From Streptomyces graminofaciens (GTDB taxonomy: Bacteria > Actinomycetota > Actinomycetes > Streptomycetales > Streptomycetaceae), in the NCBI RefSeq assembly GCF_030294945.1, contig NZ_AP018448.1:558001-622000 (forward strand): a stretch of DNA of 64,000 nt. Direction: 5' to 3'. The notes below the pieces were generated by a model. It did no database searches. It was not told the origin of the DNA and saw nothing but the letters and a program-made list of their open reading frames with translations. The position numbers and the translations under genes were made by a program. Below are positions 46,401 through 59,200 of this stretch, piece by piece; the first letter of the stretch is position 1; each line of letters opens with the position of its first letter.

Positions 46401-49400
46401 CCCTGATCGCCCGGAGCCGCACCCGCGGCGGTGGCGGTTGCGCGGGACAGCGGACGCCTGACGCCACCACCCGCCAGGCCCCGCAGAACCGGCGGCACCT
46501 CGCCGTCGGCGGCTCGTGCCGCCGCCGCGTCCAGGCGTGCGGGTACGACCAAGGCCTCAGCCATCCCCACAGCGGCGTCCAGCAACGCCAGACCCTGTTC
46601 CGACGACAGCGGCCGTACGCCCGCCCGCGTCATCCGGGCGAAGTCCGTCTGTGCGAGGTGGCCGGTCATGCCGCTGGTCCGCTCCCACAGGCCCCAGGCC
46701 AAGGAGACGGCCGGGAGTCCCTGGGCGCGGCGGTGGGCGGCGAGAGCGTCCAGCGTCGCGTTAGCGGCCGCGTAGTTCGCCTGCCCCGCCGCTCCCATCA
46801 CACCGGAGAGGGAGGAGAAGAGGACGAAGGCCGACAGGTCCATGTCCCTGGTCAGCTCATGCAGATGCCAGGCCGCGTCCGCCTTCGCCCCGAACACCGC
46901 GTCCAGTTGACCGGAAGTCAGGGACGTCACCACTCCGTCGTCCACCACACCCGCCGTGTGGATCACGGCCGTCAGCGGAAACTCTGCCGGGACGCTCGCC
47001 AGCAACTCCGCCACGGCGTCCCGCTCACCCACATCGCAGGCCACGACGCTCACCCGGGCACCCAACTGAGCGAGTTCCAGGGTGAGTTCGGCGACGCCCG
47101 GCGCGTCCGGACCCCGTCGGCCGGCAAGCAGTACGTGCCCCGCGCCCGCCGCCACCACATGCCGGGCCACCAAGGAGCCCAGGCCGCCCGTCCCACCGGT
47201 GATCAGGACCGTACGCCCGGCCAGATCCCCCAGGCCCCGCCCCTCGGAAACGGCGACGGCACGCGTCAGGCGCGGAACCAGCGCCCGGCCGTCGCGAAGC
47301 GCCAACTCCGACTCAGAGGCGACGCGAGCCGCCAGCGTCGTCCACGTCTCGTCATCGGCGGGAAGATCGGTGTCCAGGTCGACCAGCGCGAAACGGCCCG
47401 GATGTTCGCGCGCGGCGGAGCGCACCAGACCCCACACACCCGCCTGTTCCAAGCAAGTCGGAGCATCGTCGCTGTCTGTCGCCACCGCACCACGCGTGAC
47501 GAACACCAGGCGCGCCGATTCCCGCACCGGGTCGTCCAGCCACGCCTGAATCCACGCCAGCGCCGTCGCCGTCACCGTTCGTGCGTCCGGCCCCGCCGGA
47601 CACCGGACGAAGGCCACGTCCGTTTCGGTGTCCTCGCCGGAGGCCGGGTCCGCGAGCACGGTCCACTGTTTCTCCGGCACGCCGCCGTCGGCCGATACCG
47701 GCGACCACTCCACGGTGAACAGGCAGTCCCTCATCCCTTGCCCTGCCGCGAGCTGCTCGACCGGTACGGGGCGTGTCACCAGGGCGTCGATCGAGGCCAC
47801 CGGGGCGCCGGTGGGGTCGTACACCTGGACGGTCACCGTGTCCTCGCCCGTCCGGCGCACCCGTACGCGGAGCGCGGAGGCGCCCGCCGTCCGCAGGGTC
47901 ACTCCGCTGAGGGTGAAGGGCAGGGCCGGGGTCGCCGTGCGGAACGCGTCGTCGGGGAGGAACGTCATGGACTGGAGTGCCGCGTCCAGCAGGGCCGGAT
48001 GCAGGCCGTACTCGGCCGCCTCCGATGCGGCGCCCTCGGGCAGGGCCACTTCGGCGAAGACCTCGTCGCCGCGTCGCCACGCCGCTCGCAGGCCCTGGAA
48101 CACCGGGCCGTACGCGTAGCCCCGGCCGGTGAAGTCGTCGTACACCTCGGAGACCGACGGCAACGAGACCGCGTCTCGCGGTGGCCACTGAGTGAGCGCC
48201 TCCACGTCCTCGGGAGCGGAGGCAGTCGCGGCCAACGTGCCGCTTGCGTGACGGGTCCAGCCGTCAGCAGCAGCCGACTCGGCACGGGCGTACACGCCTA
48301 CCAGCCGCCGACCGGACTCATCGGACGCACCGACCCGCACCTGAACCTGCGCCCCGCCCGAAGACGGCAACACCAACGGCGCATGCAAGGTCAGCTCCTC
48401 GACCTCACCGCACTCCACCTCATCGCCCGCCCTCACCACCAGCTCCACGAACGCGGCGGCAGGCAGGATCGTCGTACCGGCGATCGCGTGATCCGCCAGC
48501 CACGGCTGCTCGGCCAGGGACAGGCGACCCGTCAGCGTCACCCCGCCCGACTCCGGATCCGTGACCACCGCCCCGAGCAGCGGATGTTCCGCCCCGAGGA
48601 GTCCCGCGCGGGTCACGTCCCGGGGGTGGGACGCCTCCAGCCAGTAGCGCTCGCGCTGGAAGCTGTAGGTCGGCAGGTCCACGCGTCGTGCGCCCGAAGC
48701 CGAGAACAGCGCCGCCCAGTTCATCGTCGTGCCCCGGACGAACAGTTCGGCGAGCGCGGTCAGCGCGGCGGTTGGTTCGGGGTGGCCGGGCCGCATGAGG
48801 GACACCGCCAGTGGGGCCTTCCTGGCGTCGCCCGTCGCGCCCGCCGCCGCGTCGGTCGGGTCCGGCAGGCAGTCCTGGGTCATCGCCATGGCCGTGGTGT
48901 CGGGGCCGATGCCGACGAAACGTGTCACGCCGTCGGCGGCAAGTCGGCGGATCGCCTCCTGGAAGCGGACCCGGTCGCGTACCTGGCGGGTCCAGTGGTC
49001 GGGTGAGCGGAGGTCGGCCGGGGAGACGCGTTCGCCGGTGGCGGTGGAGGTGAGCGGGGTGTGCGGTTCGTGGTACTTGACGCTTTCCAGGACCTGGCGG
49101 AACGGTTCGAGGATCGGGTCCATGTGCGCGGAGTGGAAGGCGTGGCCGACCCGGAGTCTCTTGGTCTTCCAGCCCTGCCGCGCGCACAGGTCCGCCGTCT
49201 CGGTCACGGCCGTCGCGTCGCCGGAGACGACCACGGACGTGGGGCCGTTGACCGCCGCGATCTCGGCGCGGTCCGGGAGCAGGGGTGCGATCTCGTGTTC
49301 GGGGGCGGCCACCGAGAGCATCGCGCCGCCCTCCGGCAGTTCGCTCATGAGCAGGCCGCGGGCCGCGACCACCCGGCAGGCGTCGGTCAGCGACCACAGG

Positions 49401-51430
49401 CCCGCGACATGGGCGGCGGCGATCTCCCCGATGGAGTGGCCGACCACCGCGTCGGGGCGGATCCCCCAGTGCTCCAGCAGCCGTGCGAGCGCGACCTCCA
49501 CGGCGAAGAGCGCGGGCTGGGTCCACTCGGTCCGGTCGAGCAGCTCCGGCTCGTCGAAGATCACCGGCAACAGCGGGCCGGGCAGCAGGCCCTCGAAGGC
49601 CGCGCACACCTCCCGCAGCGCGTCCGCGAACACGGGGTATGTCTCGGCCAGTTCGCGGCCCATGCCGACGCGCTGGGTGCCCTGGCCGGCGAAGACGAAC
49701 GCGGTCGGTTCCTCGAGCACCGCGCCCGAGGTACCCGCCGTTGAGTTCCCTGTGCCGGACGTGCCACGGATCACCGAGGGGTTGTCCCGGCCCTCGGCCA
49801 GGTCGCGCGCCCCGGCCAGCAGCGTCTCCCGGTCCGTGCCGAGGACCACCGCCCGGTGGCCGAAGACCGAGCGGGAGGCCGCCAGGGAGTAGCCGGTGTC
49901 GGCCGCGTTCTCCACCGGATGGGCGGCCAGTCGTCCGGCCTGGCCCCGCAGCGCGGTCTCGCTCTGCGCCGAGATCACCCACGGCACCACACCGGGATCC
50001 GCGACGCCACCGGCCACGACGGGGCCCCCGGCCGACGACGGCGTCGCCGCCGGCGCCGGCGCCTCTTCGAGGATCACATGCGCGTTCGTGCCGCTGATAC
50101 CGAACGACGACACGCCCGCCCGCCTCGGCCGTTCGCCGCGCGCCCACGCGTGCTCCTCCCGCATCACCTCCACGGCGCCCGCAGACCAGTCGACCTCGGC
50201 CGTCGGCTCGGCCACGTGCAGGGTCGGCGGGACGACGCCGTGCTCCAGGGAGAGCACCATCTTCATCACGCCGGCGACGCCCGCGACGGCCTGGGTGTGC
50301 CCGAGGTTCGACTTCACCGAGCCGAGCAGCAGCGGCCGTTCGCGGTCCTGGCCGTACGTCTCGATCAGGGCCTCCGCCTCGATCGGGTCACCGAGCCTCG
50401 TCCCCGTCCCGTGCGCCTCCACGACGTCGACGTCGGCGGGGCGGAGGCGGGCGGCGGCCAGGGCCTGCCGGATCACGCGCTGCTGCGCCGGGCCGTTGGG
50501 CGCCGTCAGCCCGTTCGACGCACCGTCCTGGTTCACCGCACTGCCCCGCACCACCGCCAGCACCCGATGCCCGCTACGCAGCGCATCCGACAGACGCTCC
50601 ACCACCAGGACCCCGACGCCCTCGGAGAACGCGGTGCCGTCCGCCCCGTCCGCGAACGCCTTGCACAGGCCGTCGGGGGCCAGACCGCGCTGGCGGCTGA
50701 ACTCGATGAACACGTTCGGCGTCGACATGACGACGACCCCGCCCGCGAGTGCCATCGAGCACTCTCCCTGGCGCAGGGACTGGCTGGCGAGGTGCAGGGC
50801 TACCAGGGAGGAGGAGCAGGCGGTGTCGACGGTGACGGCGGGGCCCTCCAGGCCGAGCGCGTACGAGACGCGCCCGGAGGCCACGCTCGCCGTGCTGCCG
50901 GTCATCAGGTAGCCCTCCAGGTCCGCCGGGGCTTCGGCGACGCGGGAGAGGTAGTCCTGGTAGGAGGCGCCGAGGAACACTCCGGTGTCGCTGCCGCGCG
51001 ACTCGGCGGTGACGCCCGCCCGTTCGAGTGCCTCCCACGCGGTCTCCAGGACCAGCCGGTGCTGGGGGTCCATGGCGACGGCCATGCGCGGGGCGATCCC
51101 GAAGAACTCGGCGTCGAAGTAGGCGGCGTCGTGGAGGAAGCCGCCGGTGCGGACGTACGACTTGCCGGGCGCGGCGGGGTCCGGGTCGTACAGGGCGTCG
51201 GCGTCCCAGCCGCGGTCGGCGGGGAAGTCGGAGAGCACTCCGGCGCCGGAGGTGAGGTGCCGCCACAGGTCCTCGGGGGTGGTGATGCCGCCGGGGAAGC
51301 GGCACGCCATGCCGACGATCGCGATCGGTTCGGGAGTGCCGCTCTCCGCCTCGGCGAGTCGCCGGCGCGTCTCCTGGAGGTCGGCCGTGACCCGCTTCAG
51401 ATAGTCGCGGAGCTTGTCCTCGTTGCCCAT
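34445..51430 (-). CDS. Modular type I PKS with three extension modules (3-5 of the right-hand line)
   Basis: PKS of 5661 residues: KS-AT-DH-KR-ACP, KS-AT-DH-KR-ACP, KS-AT-DH-ER-KR-ACP. The ATG at 51430 is chosen because it opens directly on a canonical N-terminal docking coiled coil ([20 protein letters not shown]). An in-frame ATG at 51445 is possible, and neither has a strong ribosome site. The C-terminus carries a helical docking region ([12 protein letters not shown], then [11 protein letters not shown]) suited to pass the chain to the overlapping next gene. It follows the DEBS1-like gene by about 150 bp, a gap that holds tandem repeats. Modules 3 and 4 share near-identical DH, KR and ACP blocks. 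Module 5 is close to a copy of the next gene's module. Expected chemistry: ene, methyl-ene, then fully reduced methyl-bearing unit. Confidence 0.96.
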   Translation of the reverse strand: MGNEDKLRDYLKRVTADLQETRRRLAEAESGTPEPIAIVGMACRFPGGITTPEDLWRHLTSGAGVLSDFPADRGWDADALYDPDPAAPGKSYVRTGGFLHDAAYFDAEFFGIAPRMAVAMDPQHRLVLETAWEALERAGVTAESRGSDTGVFLGASYQDYLSRVAEAPADLEGYLMTGSTASVASGRVSYALGLEGPAVTVDTACSSSLVALHLASQSLRQGECSMALAGGVVVMSTPNVFIEFSRQRGLAPDGLCKAFADGADGTAFSEGVGVLVVERLSDALRSGHRVLAVVRGSAVNQDGASNGLTAPNGPAQQRVIRQALAAARLRPADVDVVEAHGTGTRLGDPIEAEALIETYGQDRERPLLLGSVKSNLGHTQAVAGVAGVMKMVLSLEHGVVPPTLHVAEPTAEVDWSAGAVEVMREEHAWARGERPRRAGVSSFGISGTNAHVILEEAPAPAATPSSAGGPVVAGGVADPGVVPWVISAQSETALRGQAGRLAAHPVENAADTGYSLAASRSVFGHRAVVLGTDRETLLAGARDLAEGRDNPSVIRGTSGTGNSTAGTSGAVLEEPTAFVFAGQGTQRVGMGRELAETYPVFADALREVCAAFEGLLPGPLLPVIFDEPELLDRTEWTQPALFAVEVALARLLEHWGIRPDAVVGHSIGEIAAAHVAGLWSLTDACRVVAARGLLMSELPEGGAMLSVAAPEHEIAPLLPDRAEIAAVNGPTSVVVSGDATAVTETADLCARQGWKTKRLRVGHAFHSAHMDPILEPFRQVLESVKYHEPHTPLTSTATGERVSPADLRSPDHWTRQVRDRVRFQEAIRRLAADGVTRFVGIGPDTTAMAMTQDCLPDPTDAAAGATGDARKAPLAVSLMRPGHPEPTAALTALAELFVRGTTMNWAALFSASGARRVDLPTYSFQRERYWLEASHPRDVTRAGLLGAEHPLLGAVVTDPESGGVTLTGRLSLAEQPWLADHAIAGTTILPAAAFVELVVRAGDEVECGEVEELTLHAPLVLPSSGGAQVQVRVGASDESGRRLVGVYARAESAAADGWTRHASGTLAATASAPEDVEALTQWPPRDAVSLPSVSEVYDDFTGRGYAYGPVFQGLRAAWRRGDEVFAEVALPEGAASEAAEYGLHPALLDAALQSMTFLPDDAFRTATPALPFTLSGVTLRTAGASALRVRVRRTGEDTVTVQVYDPTGAPVASIDALVTRPVPVEQLAAGQGMRDCLFTVEWSPVSADGGVPEKQWTVLADPASGEDTETDVAFVRCPAGPDARTVTATALAWIQAWLDDPVRESARLVFVTRGAVATDSDDAPTCLEQAGVWGLVRSAAREHPGRFALVDLDTDLPADDETWTTLAARVASESELALRDGRALVPRLTRAVAVSEGRGLGDLAGRTVLITGGTGGLGSLVARHVVAAGAGHVLLAGRRGPDAPGVAELTLELAQLGARVSVVACDVGERDAVAELLASVPAEFPLTAVIHTAGVVDDGVVTSLTSGQLDAVFGAKADAAWHLHELTRDMDLSAFVLFSSLSGVMGAAGQANYAAANATLDALAAHRRAQGLPAVSLAWGLWERTSGMTGHLAQTDFARMTRAGVRPLSSEQGLALLDAAVGMAEALVVPARLDAAAARAADGEVPPVLRGLAGGGVRRPLSRATATAAGAAPGDQGLATRLTSLSEADQYELLLDLVRTHLAAVLGHTRSTTLDAGRAFKDLGVDSLTAVELRNRLNTATGLRLPATLVFDHPSAGSLAAFLRTELLGVRSTAAHDIADADADTGADSDPVVIVGMACRFPGGVSSPDEFWELLAAGGDAISGLPTDRGWDVEGLYDPDPDQLGKTYSVEGGFIDDATRFDADFFGISPREALAMDPQQRLLLETSWEALERAGIDPDSLRESRTGVFAGLSDSGYGARLWDDEAAVGGYRATGSAASVASGRVAYALGLQGPAMSVDTACSSSLVALHLATQSLRQGECSMALVGGVMVMSTPAVFVEFSRLRGLAADGRCKPFAASADGTGWAEGVGVLVVERLSDARRRGHRVLAVVRGSAVNQDGASNGLTAPNGPAQQRVIRQALAAAGLRPGDVDVVEAHGTGTRLGDPIEAEALIAAYGEGRERPLLLGSVKSNVGHAQAAAGVAGVIKMVLSLRQGVVPATLHVDEPTWEVDWSAGAVELVRERRSWPEVERPRRAGVSSFGISGTNAHVILEEAPLVEEPVGVGESVLGVVPWVVSARSEAALRGQARRLAGLSDGRPVDVGYSLAVSRSVFGERAVVLGADREELLAGVRALAEGREASHVVRGQGAGVRRAVFVFPGQGSQWVGMAAGLLEESETFRDQIVACDEVLAPLTGWSLLDVLRGVDGSPGLERVDVVQPVLWAVMVGLGRLWRSLGVEPAAVVGHSQGEIAAAVVAGVLSLEDGARVVAERSRLLNVLSGRGGMVSVPLPVDAVRLLLVPWSGAVGVAAVNGPRSVTVSGDVAALEELLARCEADGIDARRVAVDYASHSAHVEDIQAELLDALAPVVMRKAEVPFYSTVTAGLLETGGLDAGYWYRNLRQTVELEETVRGLAEDGFDAFIEVSPHPVLVPPVQDTLDEALEDTGVVLGTLRRDEGGLGRFTTSLAQAHVQGIGVDWAEFFTNTGAQQVDLPTYSFQHKRYWLDISTSRDISGVGLSGTDHPLLGAVVTDPESGGVTLTGRLSLAEQPWLADHAIAGTTILPAAAFVELVVRAGDEVVECGEVEELTLHAPLVLPSSGGAQVQVRVGASDESGRRLVGVYARAESADVDGQPAHGWTRHASGTLAATASAPEDVEALTQWPPRDAVSLPSVSEVYDDFTGRGYAYGPVFQGLRAAWRRGDEVFAEVALPEGAASEAAEYGLHPALLDAALQAATFLSEQSEETDREPESAKMPFALSGVTLRAAGASVLRVRLRRTGEDTLTVHASDPTGAPVASIDSLAMRPVSDETLAVADHAVRDRLFTVEWSALLPDQTAQPQSWTLANPTEAVPAATDVVFALCPAGPDARSVTATVLAWIQDWLDDPTRESARLALVTQGAVPTGADDAPTRMEQAGVWGLVRSAAREHPGRFALVDLDADLPSDDETWTTLAAHLGTEPEMALREGRLLTPRLARAAAVPEARGLGDLAGRTVLITGGTGGLGSLVARHVAATGAGHVLLAGRRGPDAPGAAELVVELEQLGAQAAAVACDLSDREAVADLLNRIPADLPLAAVIHTAGAVDGGVVTSLTSGQLDAVFGAKADAAWHLHELTRDMDLSAFVLFSSLSGVTGAAGQANYAAANTALDALAAHRRAQGLPAVSLAWGLWEQSSGMIRHLGEAGLSRTSRVGALPLSSEQGLALLDAAVGMGEALVVPARLDLASMRAADDIPLVLRGLAGGGVRRPLSRATAAGAGAAQGDQGLATRLTGLSEADQYELLLDLVRTHLAAVLGHTRSTTLDAGRAFKDLGVDSLTAVELRNRLNTATGLRLPATLVFDHPSLSALTAYLRTELAGSESTVETQYNGVAARPMNDDDPIAIVGMACRFPGGASSPEEFWELLLADGDAISGLPTDRGWDVAGLYDPDPDRAGTTYSAQGGFIEDIAGFDAGFFGISPREALAMDPQQRLLLETSWEALERAGIDPASLRESGTGVFAGVGDGGYGVRVWDEGAEVGGYRATGSAASVVSGRVAYALGLQGPAVSIDTACSSSLVALHLAVQALRGGDCSLALAGGVMVMSTSAGFVEFSRLRGLAADGRCKAFGAGADGFGLAEGVGVLVVERLSDARRRGHRVLAVVRGSAVNQDGASNGLTAPNGPAQQRVIRQALAGAGLQPGDVDVVEAHGTGTRLGDPIEAEALIAAYGEGRERPLLLGSVKSNVGHAQAAAGVAGVIKMVLSLRQGVVPATLHVDEPTWEVDWSAGAVELVRERRSWPEVERPRRAGVSSFGISGTNAHVILEEAPLVEEPVVVGDSVLGVVPWVVSARSEAALRGQAQRLVAHEEAAVVDVGYSLATSRSLLDHRAVVLGSDRESLLAGVRALAEGRETAGVVRGHSGGVRRAVFVFPGQGSQWVGMAAGLLEESETFRDQIVACDEVLAPLTGWSLVDVLRGVDGSPGLERVDVVQPVLWAVMVGLGRLWRSLGVEPAAVVGHSQGEIAAAVVAGVLSLEDGARVVAERSRLLNVLSGRGGMVSVPLPVDAVRLLLVPWSGAVGVAAVNGPRSVTVSGDVAALEELLARCEADGIDARRVAVDYASHSAHVEDIQAELLDALAPVVMRKAEVPFYSTVTAGLLETGGLDAGYWYRNLRQTVELEETVRGLAEDGFDAFIEVSPHPVLVPPVQDTLEEALDDRGVVLGTLRRDEGGLGRFTTSLAQAHVQGIGVDWAEFFTNTGALRVDLPTYSFQHDRYWLDLPTSRDVSGAGLSSPNHPLLGAVVTDPESGGVTLTGRLSLTDQPWLADHTIAGTTILPGTAFVELVVRAGDEVDCGEVEELALHTPLVLSSAGGTQVQVQVGGPDEDGRRTVAVHARPESAAADGGPAHGWTRHASGTLTPTPTAPDTTHPLTPWPPENAIPVPVTDMYEDFAARGYAYGPAFQGIQAAWRRGDEVFAEVALPEHTVPEAAEYGLHPALLDAALQATGFLPETGPDADPDTAFDTPKLPFAWTGVTLRALGATRLHVHLRRAAEGGVVIRTTDPDGTPVASADAVTMRPVPDSVLSSGFTPATAHDLFTVEWSTPPTVTSPSFPSWALAENLTATPTTTPMTTPTTTDVVFALCPSGPDTRSVTTQVLDWIQAWTTAADRDATRLVLVTRGAVAEGPGDPVPSLEQAGVWGLVRSAAVEHPGRFALVDLDPDATAPDDETWTTLAGHLTTEPELALRDNRVLAPRLTRSAAPQIPPGSELRLTSDGSGSVAGLRCAPQAQPVRPLRPGEVRVAVRAAGLNFRDVLVALGVAGLGEAGMGGEGAGVVLEIGEDVPDLAPGDRVMGILGQAFGSTTVADHRLLVRVPSGWSFAEAASVPVVFATAYYGLVDLAGVKPGERVLVHAAAGGVGMAAVQLARHLGAEVFGTASPQKWEALTTLGLSAGHIASSRTLEFEPEFMTTTDNEGVDLVLNSLAGEFTDASLRLLSPGGRFLEMGKTDIRTPEQITVLRPEVTYRAFDLMDAGYERIGEILREVMALFERGVLRLPPIRAWDIRHAAEAFRFMSQARHIGKNVLTIPVPPSPQGTTLITGGTGEIGGLVARRMAAAGAEHVLLTSRRGMEAPGAVELVAELEALGARVTVSACDMGDRQQAAVLLEGIPADRPLTAVIHAAGVVDDGVLGSLTPEHVDSVFRPKVDAAWHLHELTREMDLSAFVLFSSLAGVTGAAGQANYAAANTALDALAAHRHAQGLPAISLAWGFWEQASGMTGHLGGSDLARMARGGVLPLSSEQGLNLLDTALALPIPLAAPARLDLSAIRASDDVPPILRALALSGTGRPQASRTPAVAKPTGDDTLAARLTALPDADRHGLLLDIVRTHLSVVLGHTDPATLDVDRAFKELGIDSLTAIELRNRLNTATGLRLPPTLVFDQPTATALARHLQQLLLPKATPDTVHTDLDRLENLLAELATDGGGTGAMEQIARRLRQMAAGLSGEGEPAPAEDLETANAEEMLALIRNEFGMPGNAEGIG
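35145..35729. repeat. KR-domain repeat copy 2 (module 5 of right line)
   Basis: Partner of 28681-29265 in the next gene downstream. Differences are isolated substitutions. The blocks cover the catalytic part of the KR. Confidence 0.85.
38462..39812. repeat. AT plus KS-AT linker repeat copy 1 (module 5 of right line)
   Basis: About 1.35 kb that reads essentially the same as 53872-55222 (offset 15410). It covers the methylmalonyl AT, the KS-AT linker and the end of the KS. Shorter blocks of the same family occur in module 4 (about 43680-44500) and in the single-module gene (about 31950-32760). The third-position bases look poorer in G than in the flanking DNA. Confidence 0.88.
40920..46080 (-). 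other. Extension module 4 of right line: KS-AT(methylmalonyl)-DH-KR-ACP
   Basis: KS with DTACSSS (Cys1962). AT with GHSQGE and YASH (methylmalonyl-CoA). DH motif [10 protein letters not shown] with His2712. The KR has the catalytic GAAGQANY stretch, but its B-type loop reads AVDGG instead of LDD or VDD, so its stereochemical control is less certain. ACP core GVDSL. Predicted product: alpha-methyl enoyl unit, giving a diene with the previous module. Confidence 0.87.
40951..41130. repeat. ACP repeat shared with 46171-46350
   Basis: The ACP core sequences of modules 4 and 3 of the right line are identical by eye over about 180 bases (offset 5220). Similar blocks follow in their DH domains, for example 42780-43060 against 47990-48250. 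These are traces of tandem module duplication inside one gene. Confidence 0.85.
46130..51430 (-). other. Extension module 3 of right line: KS-AT(malonyl)-DH-KR(B1)-ACP
   Basis: KS with DTACSSS (Cys205). AT with GHSIGE and HAFH (malonyl-CoA); this is the only malonyl AT in the right-hand line. DH motif [10 protein letters not shown] with His981, followed by AAAF where the later modules have GTAF. KR with VVDDG and GAAGQANY (B1-like). ACP core GVDSL. Predicted product: enoyl unit. Confidence 0.88.
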
Positions 51431-51506
51431 CTCGACACCACGCATTCAGAGTTCAGGATCCGATCCGGTCGGGCTTCCGGCGGCGGGGCGGGGGCTGCCG
51501 CGCTTG

Positions 51507-51601
51507 CTTCGGGAGAGCCGAGACCGTTTTCTTCGGGACAGCCGCGGTCGTTTCTTCGGGAGACGCCGTGGGCGTTTCCTCAGGAGACGCCGAGGTCGTT
51601 G
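51507..51601. repeat. Four imperfect tandem repeats of 23-24 bp over the end of the DEBS1-like PKS gene
   Basis: Plus-strand units begin at 51507, 51531, 51554 and 51578, each close to CTTCGGGAGACGCCGNGGTC followed by GTTT. The last unit overlaps the C-terminal codons and the TGA of the DEBS1-like gene (TCA at 51580-51582). In the other units the corresponding triplet is changed so that no stop is formed. The repeats seem to be tandem copies of the gene's 3' end and occupy most of the gap to the next PKS gene. Confidence 0.85.
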
Positions 51602-54600
51602 TCGATGAGGTCGAACAGTTCGTCGTCGCTGGTGACGTCGTAGGCCGTTCGGTCCTGACTCTCCGGGTCCGGGGCCGCGGCGCCGGTCCAGTGGAGGAGC
51701 ATCGACTGCAGACGGGTGGTGACCCGGGACCGGTCGGCGGCCGGCAGGGCCACGGAGGCGAGCAGATCCTCCAGCCGGCCCAGCTCGTCCTGTACGGCCG
51801 TGAGCGGGGTGTCGGTGGTGCCGACGAGTCGGCTGCCGAGGTGCCGGGCGAGCGCGTCCGGGGTGGGATGATCGAACACCACCGCCGAGGGGAGTTTGAC
51901 GCCGGTGGCGGCGCTGAGCCGGTTGCGCAGTTCGACGCCGGTCACCGAGTCCATGCCGAGTTCGCGCAGCGCGCGGTCGGCGGGGATGTCCCGGGCGTCC
52001 TCGTGGCCGAGGACGACGGCGAGGTGGTCGCACACCAACTGCAGCAGTGCGCGGGCGCGTTCGGCTGCCGACAGGGACTTCAGGCGGTCCGTGAGGGGGC
52101 GTTCGCCGACCGCTCCGGCGTCGGCCACGGAGGTCATCTCGTCGAGGATCCGCCGCACTTCGGGGATGTCGTCGAACATGCGGCTGGGCCTGGCCGCCGT
52201 GAACGCGGTGTGGAAGCGCGGCCAGTCGATGTCCGCGACCGCCATGAACGACTCGTCCAGGTCCAGCGCGCGCCGCAGTCCGTCGAGGGCCAACTCCGGT
52301 GCCATGGCGGGGATTCCGTGCCGGACGAGCAGTCCGCCGACCGGCCCTTCGGCCATGCCGCCGCCCGCCCAGGCGCCCCACGCGATGGAGGTGGCGGGCT
52401 TGCCCTCCAGCCTGCGCCGTTGGGCGAGCGCGTCCAGGAAGGCGTTGCCGGGCGCGTAGTTGCCCTGGCCGGGCAGGCCGACCGTGCCGCCGAGGGAGGA
52501 GAACAGCACGAAGGCGGAGAGGTCGAGGTGGGCGGTCAGCTCGCTCAGGTTGAGCGCACCGCCGACCTTGACCCGCAGGACGCGGTCGATCTGCTCGGGT
52601 CGGAGTGCGTCGATCGGACTGTCGTCCAGGACGGCCGCGGTGTGCACGACGACGGTCAGCGGCAGATCCTCGGGGACAGCGTCGATGACCTGCGCGAGGG
52701 CGGCCCGGTCGGAGACGTCACAGGCCACGGCGCTCGCCCGCACGCCCATCGCGTTGATCTCCTCCACGAGTCCAGCCGCGCCCGGCGCCTGAGGGCCACT
52801 GCGGCTGAGGAGCAGGACGTTCTCCACGCCCTGCCCGGCCAGCCAGCGGGCGACCTGCGCGCCCAGCGCCCCGGTGCCGCCGGTGACCAGGGCCGTTCCG
52901 TGCAGCTTCTGGGGTGCGGTGGGGGGTCCGGCCGGCGCTTCCGCCCGTACGAGGCGGCGGGCGAAGGTCCCCGAGCGCCGGATCGCCACCTGGTCCTCGC
53001 CCGAGCCCGGGGCGGCGGCCAGCACGGCGCACAGCCGGTCGGCCAGCCGCTCGTCGGCGGGACCTTCGGGTACCTCGATGCTCCCACCCCACCGGGTCGG
53101 ATGCTCCAGGGAGTAGATACGCCCCATACCCCACACCGCCGATTGCCCGATCCCCGGAAGCCGGTCCCCGTCCGTCACCACGGCCGAGCCCCGGGTCACA
53201 CACCACAGCGGCACGTCCAGGCCGACGTCCGCCAGTGCCTGGGCCAGCAGAATCGTCCCGGTGAGGCCGGTACCGATGGGCTGGTCCGGTTCGCCGCCGC
53301 GATCGGCCAGGGCCAGGAGGGACAGCACGCCTACGACGTCCGAGGCCCGGCCCTCCAGCGCCGACCGCACCGTGTCGGCGACCGCCGCCCGGCTGGTGTC
53401 CTCGGCGCGGATCTCGCAAGGGATCACCTCGGCGCCCGCCCGGGCGAGGGCCTGGCCGGCGGCCGACGTCCACTCGTGGTCGCCGAAGCCAGGTGGGGTG
53501 AACAGGAGCCAGGTTCCGTGTAGTTGTGGCTTCGGCGGCTCGTCGACGCGGTGCCATGCGACGCGGTAGGTGCAGGAGTCCAGGGGGGCCGGGTCTCGGC
53601 GGGGGGTGCCGCCGTGTGTGGTGGGGGTGGCGTCCAGCCAGTAGCGCTTGTGCTGGAAGCTGTAGGTCGGCAGGTCCACCTGCTGTGCGCCCGTGTTCGT
53701 GAAGAACTCGGCCCAATCCACGCCGATGCCCTGTACGTGGGCCTGGGCGAGGGAGGTGGTGAAGCGGGCCAGGCCGCCTTCGTCTCGGCGGAGGGTGCCC
53801 AGGACGACGCCCGTGTCTTCGAGGGCCTCGTCGAGTGTGTCCTGGACCGGGGGGACAAGGACCGGGTGAGGGCTGACCTCGATGAACGCGTCGAAGCCGT
53901 CCTCTGCCAGCCCCCGTACCGTCTCCTCCAGTTCCACCGTCTGACGCAGATTGCGGTACCAGTACCCGGCATCCAGACCACCGGTCTCCAGCAGACCAGC
54001 GGTCACCGTCGAGTAGAAGGGAACCTCCGCCTTCCTCATCACCACCGGCGCCAACGCGTCCAGCAACTCGGCCTGTATGTCCTCGACATGAGCCGAGTGC
54101 GAGGCATAGTCCACCGCGACCCTGCGCGCGTCGATGCCATCGGCCTCACACCGGGCCAGCAACTCCTCCAGCGCCGCCACATCACCGGACACCGTCACCG
54201 AACGAGGCCCGTTCACCGCAGCGACACCGACAGCCCCGGACCACGGCACCAGCAACAGCCGTACCGCATCCACCGGCAGCGGCACCGACACCATCCCGCC
54301 CCGACCCGACAACACATTCAGCAGACGGCTGCGCTCAGCCACCACCCGGGCACCGTCCTCCAGCGACAACACCCCAGCCACCACAGCCGCCGCGATCTCA
54401 CCCTGAGAATGCCCCACCACAGCTGCCGGCTCGACACCCAACGACCGCCACAACCGGCCCAGACCCACCATCACAGCCCACAACACCGGCTGCACCACAT
54501 CAACCCGCTCAAGCCCCGGCGAGCCGTCCACCCCACGCAGAACATCGACCAGCGACCAGCCCGTCAACGGCGCCAGCACCTCATCGCACGCGACGATCTG

Positions 54601-56270
54601 GTCCCGGAAGGTCTCGGATTCCTCCAGCAGACCCGCAGCCATCCCCACCCACTGCGACCCCTGCCCCGGGAACACGAACACAGCACGGCGAACACCACCG
54701 CTGTGGCCTCGTACGACACCTGCCGTCTCCCGACCCTCGGCCAGAGCACGGACCCCCGCCAACAATGACTCCCGGTCACTTCCGAGAACCACAGCCCGGT
54801 GATCCAGCAGCGAACGCGAAGTCGCCAGGGAGTAGCCCACATCCACAACAGCGGCTTCCTCATGCGCCACCAGCCGCTGGGCCTGGCCCCGCAACGCCGC
54901 CTCACTCCGAGCCGAGACCACCCACGGCACAACGCCCAGTACCGAGTCACCGACAACCACCGGCTCCTCGACCAGCGGCGCCTCCTCCAAGATCACATGC
55001 GCATTCGTCCCGCTGATCCCGAACGACGACACCCCCGCCCGCCGAGGCCGCTCGACCTCCGGCCACGACCGCCGCTCCCGCACCAACTCCACGGCCCCCG
55101 CCGACCAGTCCACCTCCCACGTCGGCTCATCCACATGAAGCGTCGCGGGAACCACACCCTGCCGCAGCGACAGCACCATCTTGATCACACCCGCCACACC
55201 CGCAGCCGCCTGCGCATGACCGATGTTCGACTTCAACGAGCCGAGCAGCAGAGGATGTTCGCGGTCCGGGCCGTACGCGGCGATCAGAGCCTCCGCCTCG
55301 ATCGGGTCGCCCAGCCTCGTCCCCGTCCCGTGCGCCTCCACGGCGTCCACGTCACCGGGCCGCAAGCCGGCGGAAGCCAGAGCCTGGCGGATCACCCGCT
55401 GCTGCGCCGGACCGTTGGGGGCGGTGAGGCCGTTGGACGCGCCGTCCTGGTTCACCGCGGTGCCCCGTACCACCGCCAACACTCGATGCCCACGACGCCG
55501 CGCATCCGACAAACGCTCCACCACCAGGACTCCGACGCCCTCGGCCAGGCCGAATCCGTCGGCCCCGGCGCCGAACGCCTTGCAGCGGCCGTCCGCCGCC
55601 AGCCCCCGCAGACGGCTGAACTCCGTGAAGACTGCGGGACTGGACATGGCCATCACACCGCCGGCCAACGCCAGCGAGCAGTCACCGCCGCGCAGGGCCT
55701 GGACGGCGAGGTGCAGGGCGACCAGCGACGACGAGCACGCCGTGTCCACGCTCACCGCAGGGCCCTCCAGGCCAAGGGCGTACGCGACACGTCCCGAGGC
55801 GACGCTGGCCGCGTTGCCGGTGACACGGTATCCGGCGACCTCGGCGTCCTGGTCCCAGACGCGGGGGCCGTAGCCGCCGTCGCTGATGCCGGTGAACACG
55901 CCCGTCCGGCTCTCCCGCAGTGAGTCGGGGTCGATGCCGGCCCGCTCCAACGCCTCCCAGGACGTCTCCAGGAGCAGACGCTGCTGCGGATCCATCGCCA
56001 GCGCCTCGCGAGGCGAGATCCCGAAAAAGCCGGCATCGAATCCCGCTATGTCCTCGATGAAGCCGCCTTGGGCCGAGTACGTCGTCCCGGCCCGTTCCGG
56101 ATCGGGGTCGTACAGTCCCGCCACGTCCCAGCCGCGGTCCGTGGGCAGTCCGGAGATCGCGTCCCCGCCCACCAGCAGCAGCTGCCACAGGTCCTCGGGG
56201 GAGGTCACGCCGCCGGGGAGTCGGCAGGCCATGCCGACGATGGCGATCGGGTCGTCGTCGGGGGCGGTGG
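51580..56270 (-). other. Extension module 2 of right line: KS-AT(methylmalonyl)-KR(B2)-ACP
   Basis: KS with DTACSSS (Cys2333). AT with GHSQGE and YASH (methylmalonyl-CoA). KR with AVLDD and VGLPGQGNYAPGN, where the Pro five residues before the tyrosine marks a B2 KR (D-hydroxyl, epimerised methyl). ACP core GMDSV. The KS end and the AT are the block shared with module 5 of the next gene. Confidence 0.87.
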
Positions 56271-59200
56271 CGGGCCGGGGTTCCGCAGTGGCCGGGAGCG
56301 GGGTGTCGCCCAGGAGTCGGGTGCGCAGGTGGGCGGCGAGGGCGGCCGGGGTGGGGTGGTCGTAGATGAGGGTGGACGGCAGTGAGAGACCGGTCGCTAT
56401 GCCGAGGTCGTTGCGGAGTTCGACGGCGGTGAGCGAGTCGAAGCCCAGGTCCTTGAAGGCGCGTCCGGTGTCGACGGCGTCGGCGGCGCGATGGCCGAGC
56501 ACGGCGGCGGCGCGGGCGCGGACCAGGTCGCGGAGAGTGCGGTCCTGCTCGGCGGCGGGGAGCGCGGCGAGCCGCGAGGTGAGGGAGTCGTCCGACTGGG
56601 TGTGCCCGGGGGTGTCCGGGCTCGCTGTCGTGGTCGCGCGCAGTTCGGGCAGGGCGCGCAGCAGGGCTCGGGGGCGTCCGGCGGTCATGGTCTGGCCGGG
56701 GTTGGTCCAGTCGAAATCGCCGAGGAAGAGGAAGGTTTCGTCGTGGTCGAGTGACTGCTGGAGTGCGGCGAGGGCGAGGCCGGGGTCGATGGTGCGGCCG
56801 CCGCGGCGGCGCAGGAGCCCTTCGACGGTGCTGTGCGCGGCCATGCCGTCGCCCGCCCAATGGGCCCAGGCGACGGAGAGGGCGGGGGTGCCCTCGGCGC
56901 GCAGGACGTGGGCGTAGGCGTCGAGGCGGGCGTTGCCGGGGGCGTAGTTGCCCATGCCGGCCATGCCGAGGGTGCCGGCGATGGAGGAGAACAGGACGAG
57001 AGCAGTCAGGTCGAGGTGCCGGGTGGCGTGGTGGAGGTGCTCGGCTCCGGCCGCCTTGACCCGGAGGACCGTGTCCATGTGGGCGGGGGTGAGTTCGTCC
57101 AGGACCGCGTCGTCGAGTACGGCCGCCGTGTGGAAGACGGCGGTCAGGGGCAGTTCGGCGGGGACGTTCGCCACAAGGTCCGCCACGGCGTCCCGGTCAG
57201 CCATGTCGCAGGCGGCGATGGTCACCCGGCTGCCGAGGGCGGTGAGTTCGGCGGCCAGTTCGGCGGCGCCCTCGGCCTCGGGGCCGCGGCGGTTGGTGAG
57301 CAGGAGGTGAGGGGCGTGGTTGCGGGCGAGCCAGCGGGCGGTGTGGGCCCCCAGGCCGCCGGTGCCGCCGGTGACGAGAACGGTGCCCTCGGGCCGCCAG
57401 TGGCGCGGCGGTACGCGGGTGCCGAGCGGGGCTCGGGTCAGTCGGCGGGCATACAGGCCGGTGGGACGCAGGGCGAGTTCGTCCTCGGGGGTTTCCGTGC
57501 CCTTGGCCGCCCTGTCGTTGGCCACTGTGTCTTTGGCCAGTGCGGCCGCGAGCCTGGTCCTGCTCCGCCGGTCCCAGGTATCCGGTACGTCGATCACTCC
57601 GCCCCAGGCCCGACCGTGCTCGGCGGCGGCCACCGGCGCCAGGCCCCACACCATGGCCTGCTCGGGGCTGGTCACCGGGTCGGCCAAGCCGGACGAGACG
57701 GCGCCACGGGTGACGCACCAGAGGGGCGCGGCGGTGGCGGTGTCGCCGAGGGCCTGGAGGAGGGTGACGGTATCGGCCGTGCCGGTGGGGACGTCGGGGT
57801 GCTCGGGATGGCGTCCCGTGGCGAGGGCCAGCAGGGAGATCACGCCGGTGAGTCCGGCGGCCGTGCCGGGCTCGCCCGGTCCGGCGGCGGGCGAGGCGGC
57901 CTCGGCGATCCGTGCGGCCAGGTCGGCGCGGTCGGCCACGGGTCCGGTGAGCACCAACGGGAGGGCGCGGCCCCCGTGCTCGGCCAGCGCCTCTTCGATG
58001 GCGAGACGGGCGGGGTCGGCGGTGGCCTCTGCGGGGACGACCAGCAGCCAGGTGCCGTCGAGTGCGGGGGTCTGTCGGTCGGGTACGGGCGTCCAGTCGA
58101 GGCGGTAGCGCCAGGAGTCGAGGGTGGTGCTGTCCCGGCCGCGCCGCCGCCAGGCCGACAGGGCGGTCAGCAGCGCCCCCAGTGACTCCTCCTGGGCGGG
58201 GTCGGCCAGCTCCAGGGTGCGGGTGAGAGCCGACAGGTCGCCCTGTTCCACGGCGTCCCAGAATCCGTCCGCCGAGGTGTCGGCCCGCGGTGTCGTGGGC
58301 CGGGTCCGTTCCGGCCAGAAGCGGTCGCGTTGGAAGGCGTACATCGGCAGCGGGACGCGGTGGCGGGTGCCGACGAGGGCGGCCCAGTCGGGGCGGACGC
58401 CGTGGACGTGCAGGTGGGCCAGCGCGGTCACGGCGCGGACCCGGCCGCCCTGATCCCGGCGGAGCGTGCCGACGGCGACGACGCCTTCGTGTCCGGCGGC
58501 CTCGGCGGTGGCCTCGATGCCGCCCGTGAGCACGGGGTGCGGGCTCACCTCTACGAAGACACGGTGGCCTGCGTCCAGGAGCGCGGCCACGGTCTGCTCG
58601 AAGCGGACGGGTGCGCGGAGGTTGCGGTACCAGTAGGCGGCGTCGAGCGGAGGGGCTTCGTGGCTCTGGACCGTGTCGCCCGCATCGCCCGCGTCGCCCG
58701 TGTCGACGGTGGAGTGGAAGGGGACGGTGGGCGGGCCCGGCGTGAGCGGTGCCAGTGCGTTCAGCAGCTCGTCCTCCAGCCGCTCCACCTGGGCGGAGTG
58801 CGAGGCGTAGTCCACGGGGATACGGCGGGCCCGTACGCCCTCGTCGGTCAGCTCGGCCAGCAGTTCGTCCAGGGCTTGCGACTCGCCGGACACGACGACG
58901 GATTCGGGCCCGTTGACGGCGGCGATCTGCACCCGGCCGCCCCAGGGGGCGAGCCGGTCGGTCAGGTCGGCCTCGGGCAGGGACACGGAGGCCATACCGC
59001 CCCGGCCGGCGAGGCTGCGGGCGATGGCCCGGGAGCGCAGGGCGACGACACGGGCACCGTCCTCCAGGGACAGGGCCCCGGCCACCACGGCCGCTGCGAT
59101 CTCGCCCTGGGAGTGGCCCACCACCGCGGCGGGTTCGATGCCGTAGGAACGCCAGAGTGCGACGAGAGAGACCATCACCGCCCACAGCGCGGGCTGCACG

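Noticed and set aside
51507..51601. CRISPR array
   Set aside because: The repeats are directly abutting without spacers and include coding sequence of the PKS. No cas gene is in view.
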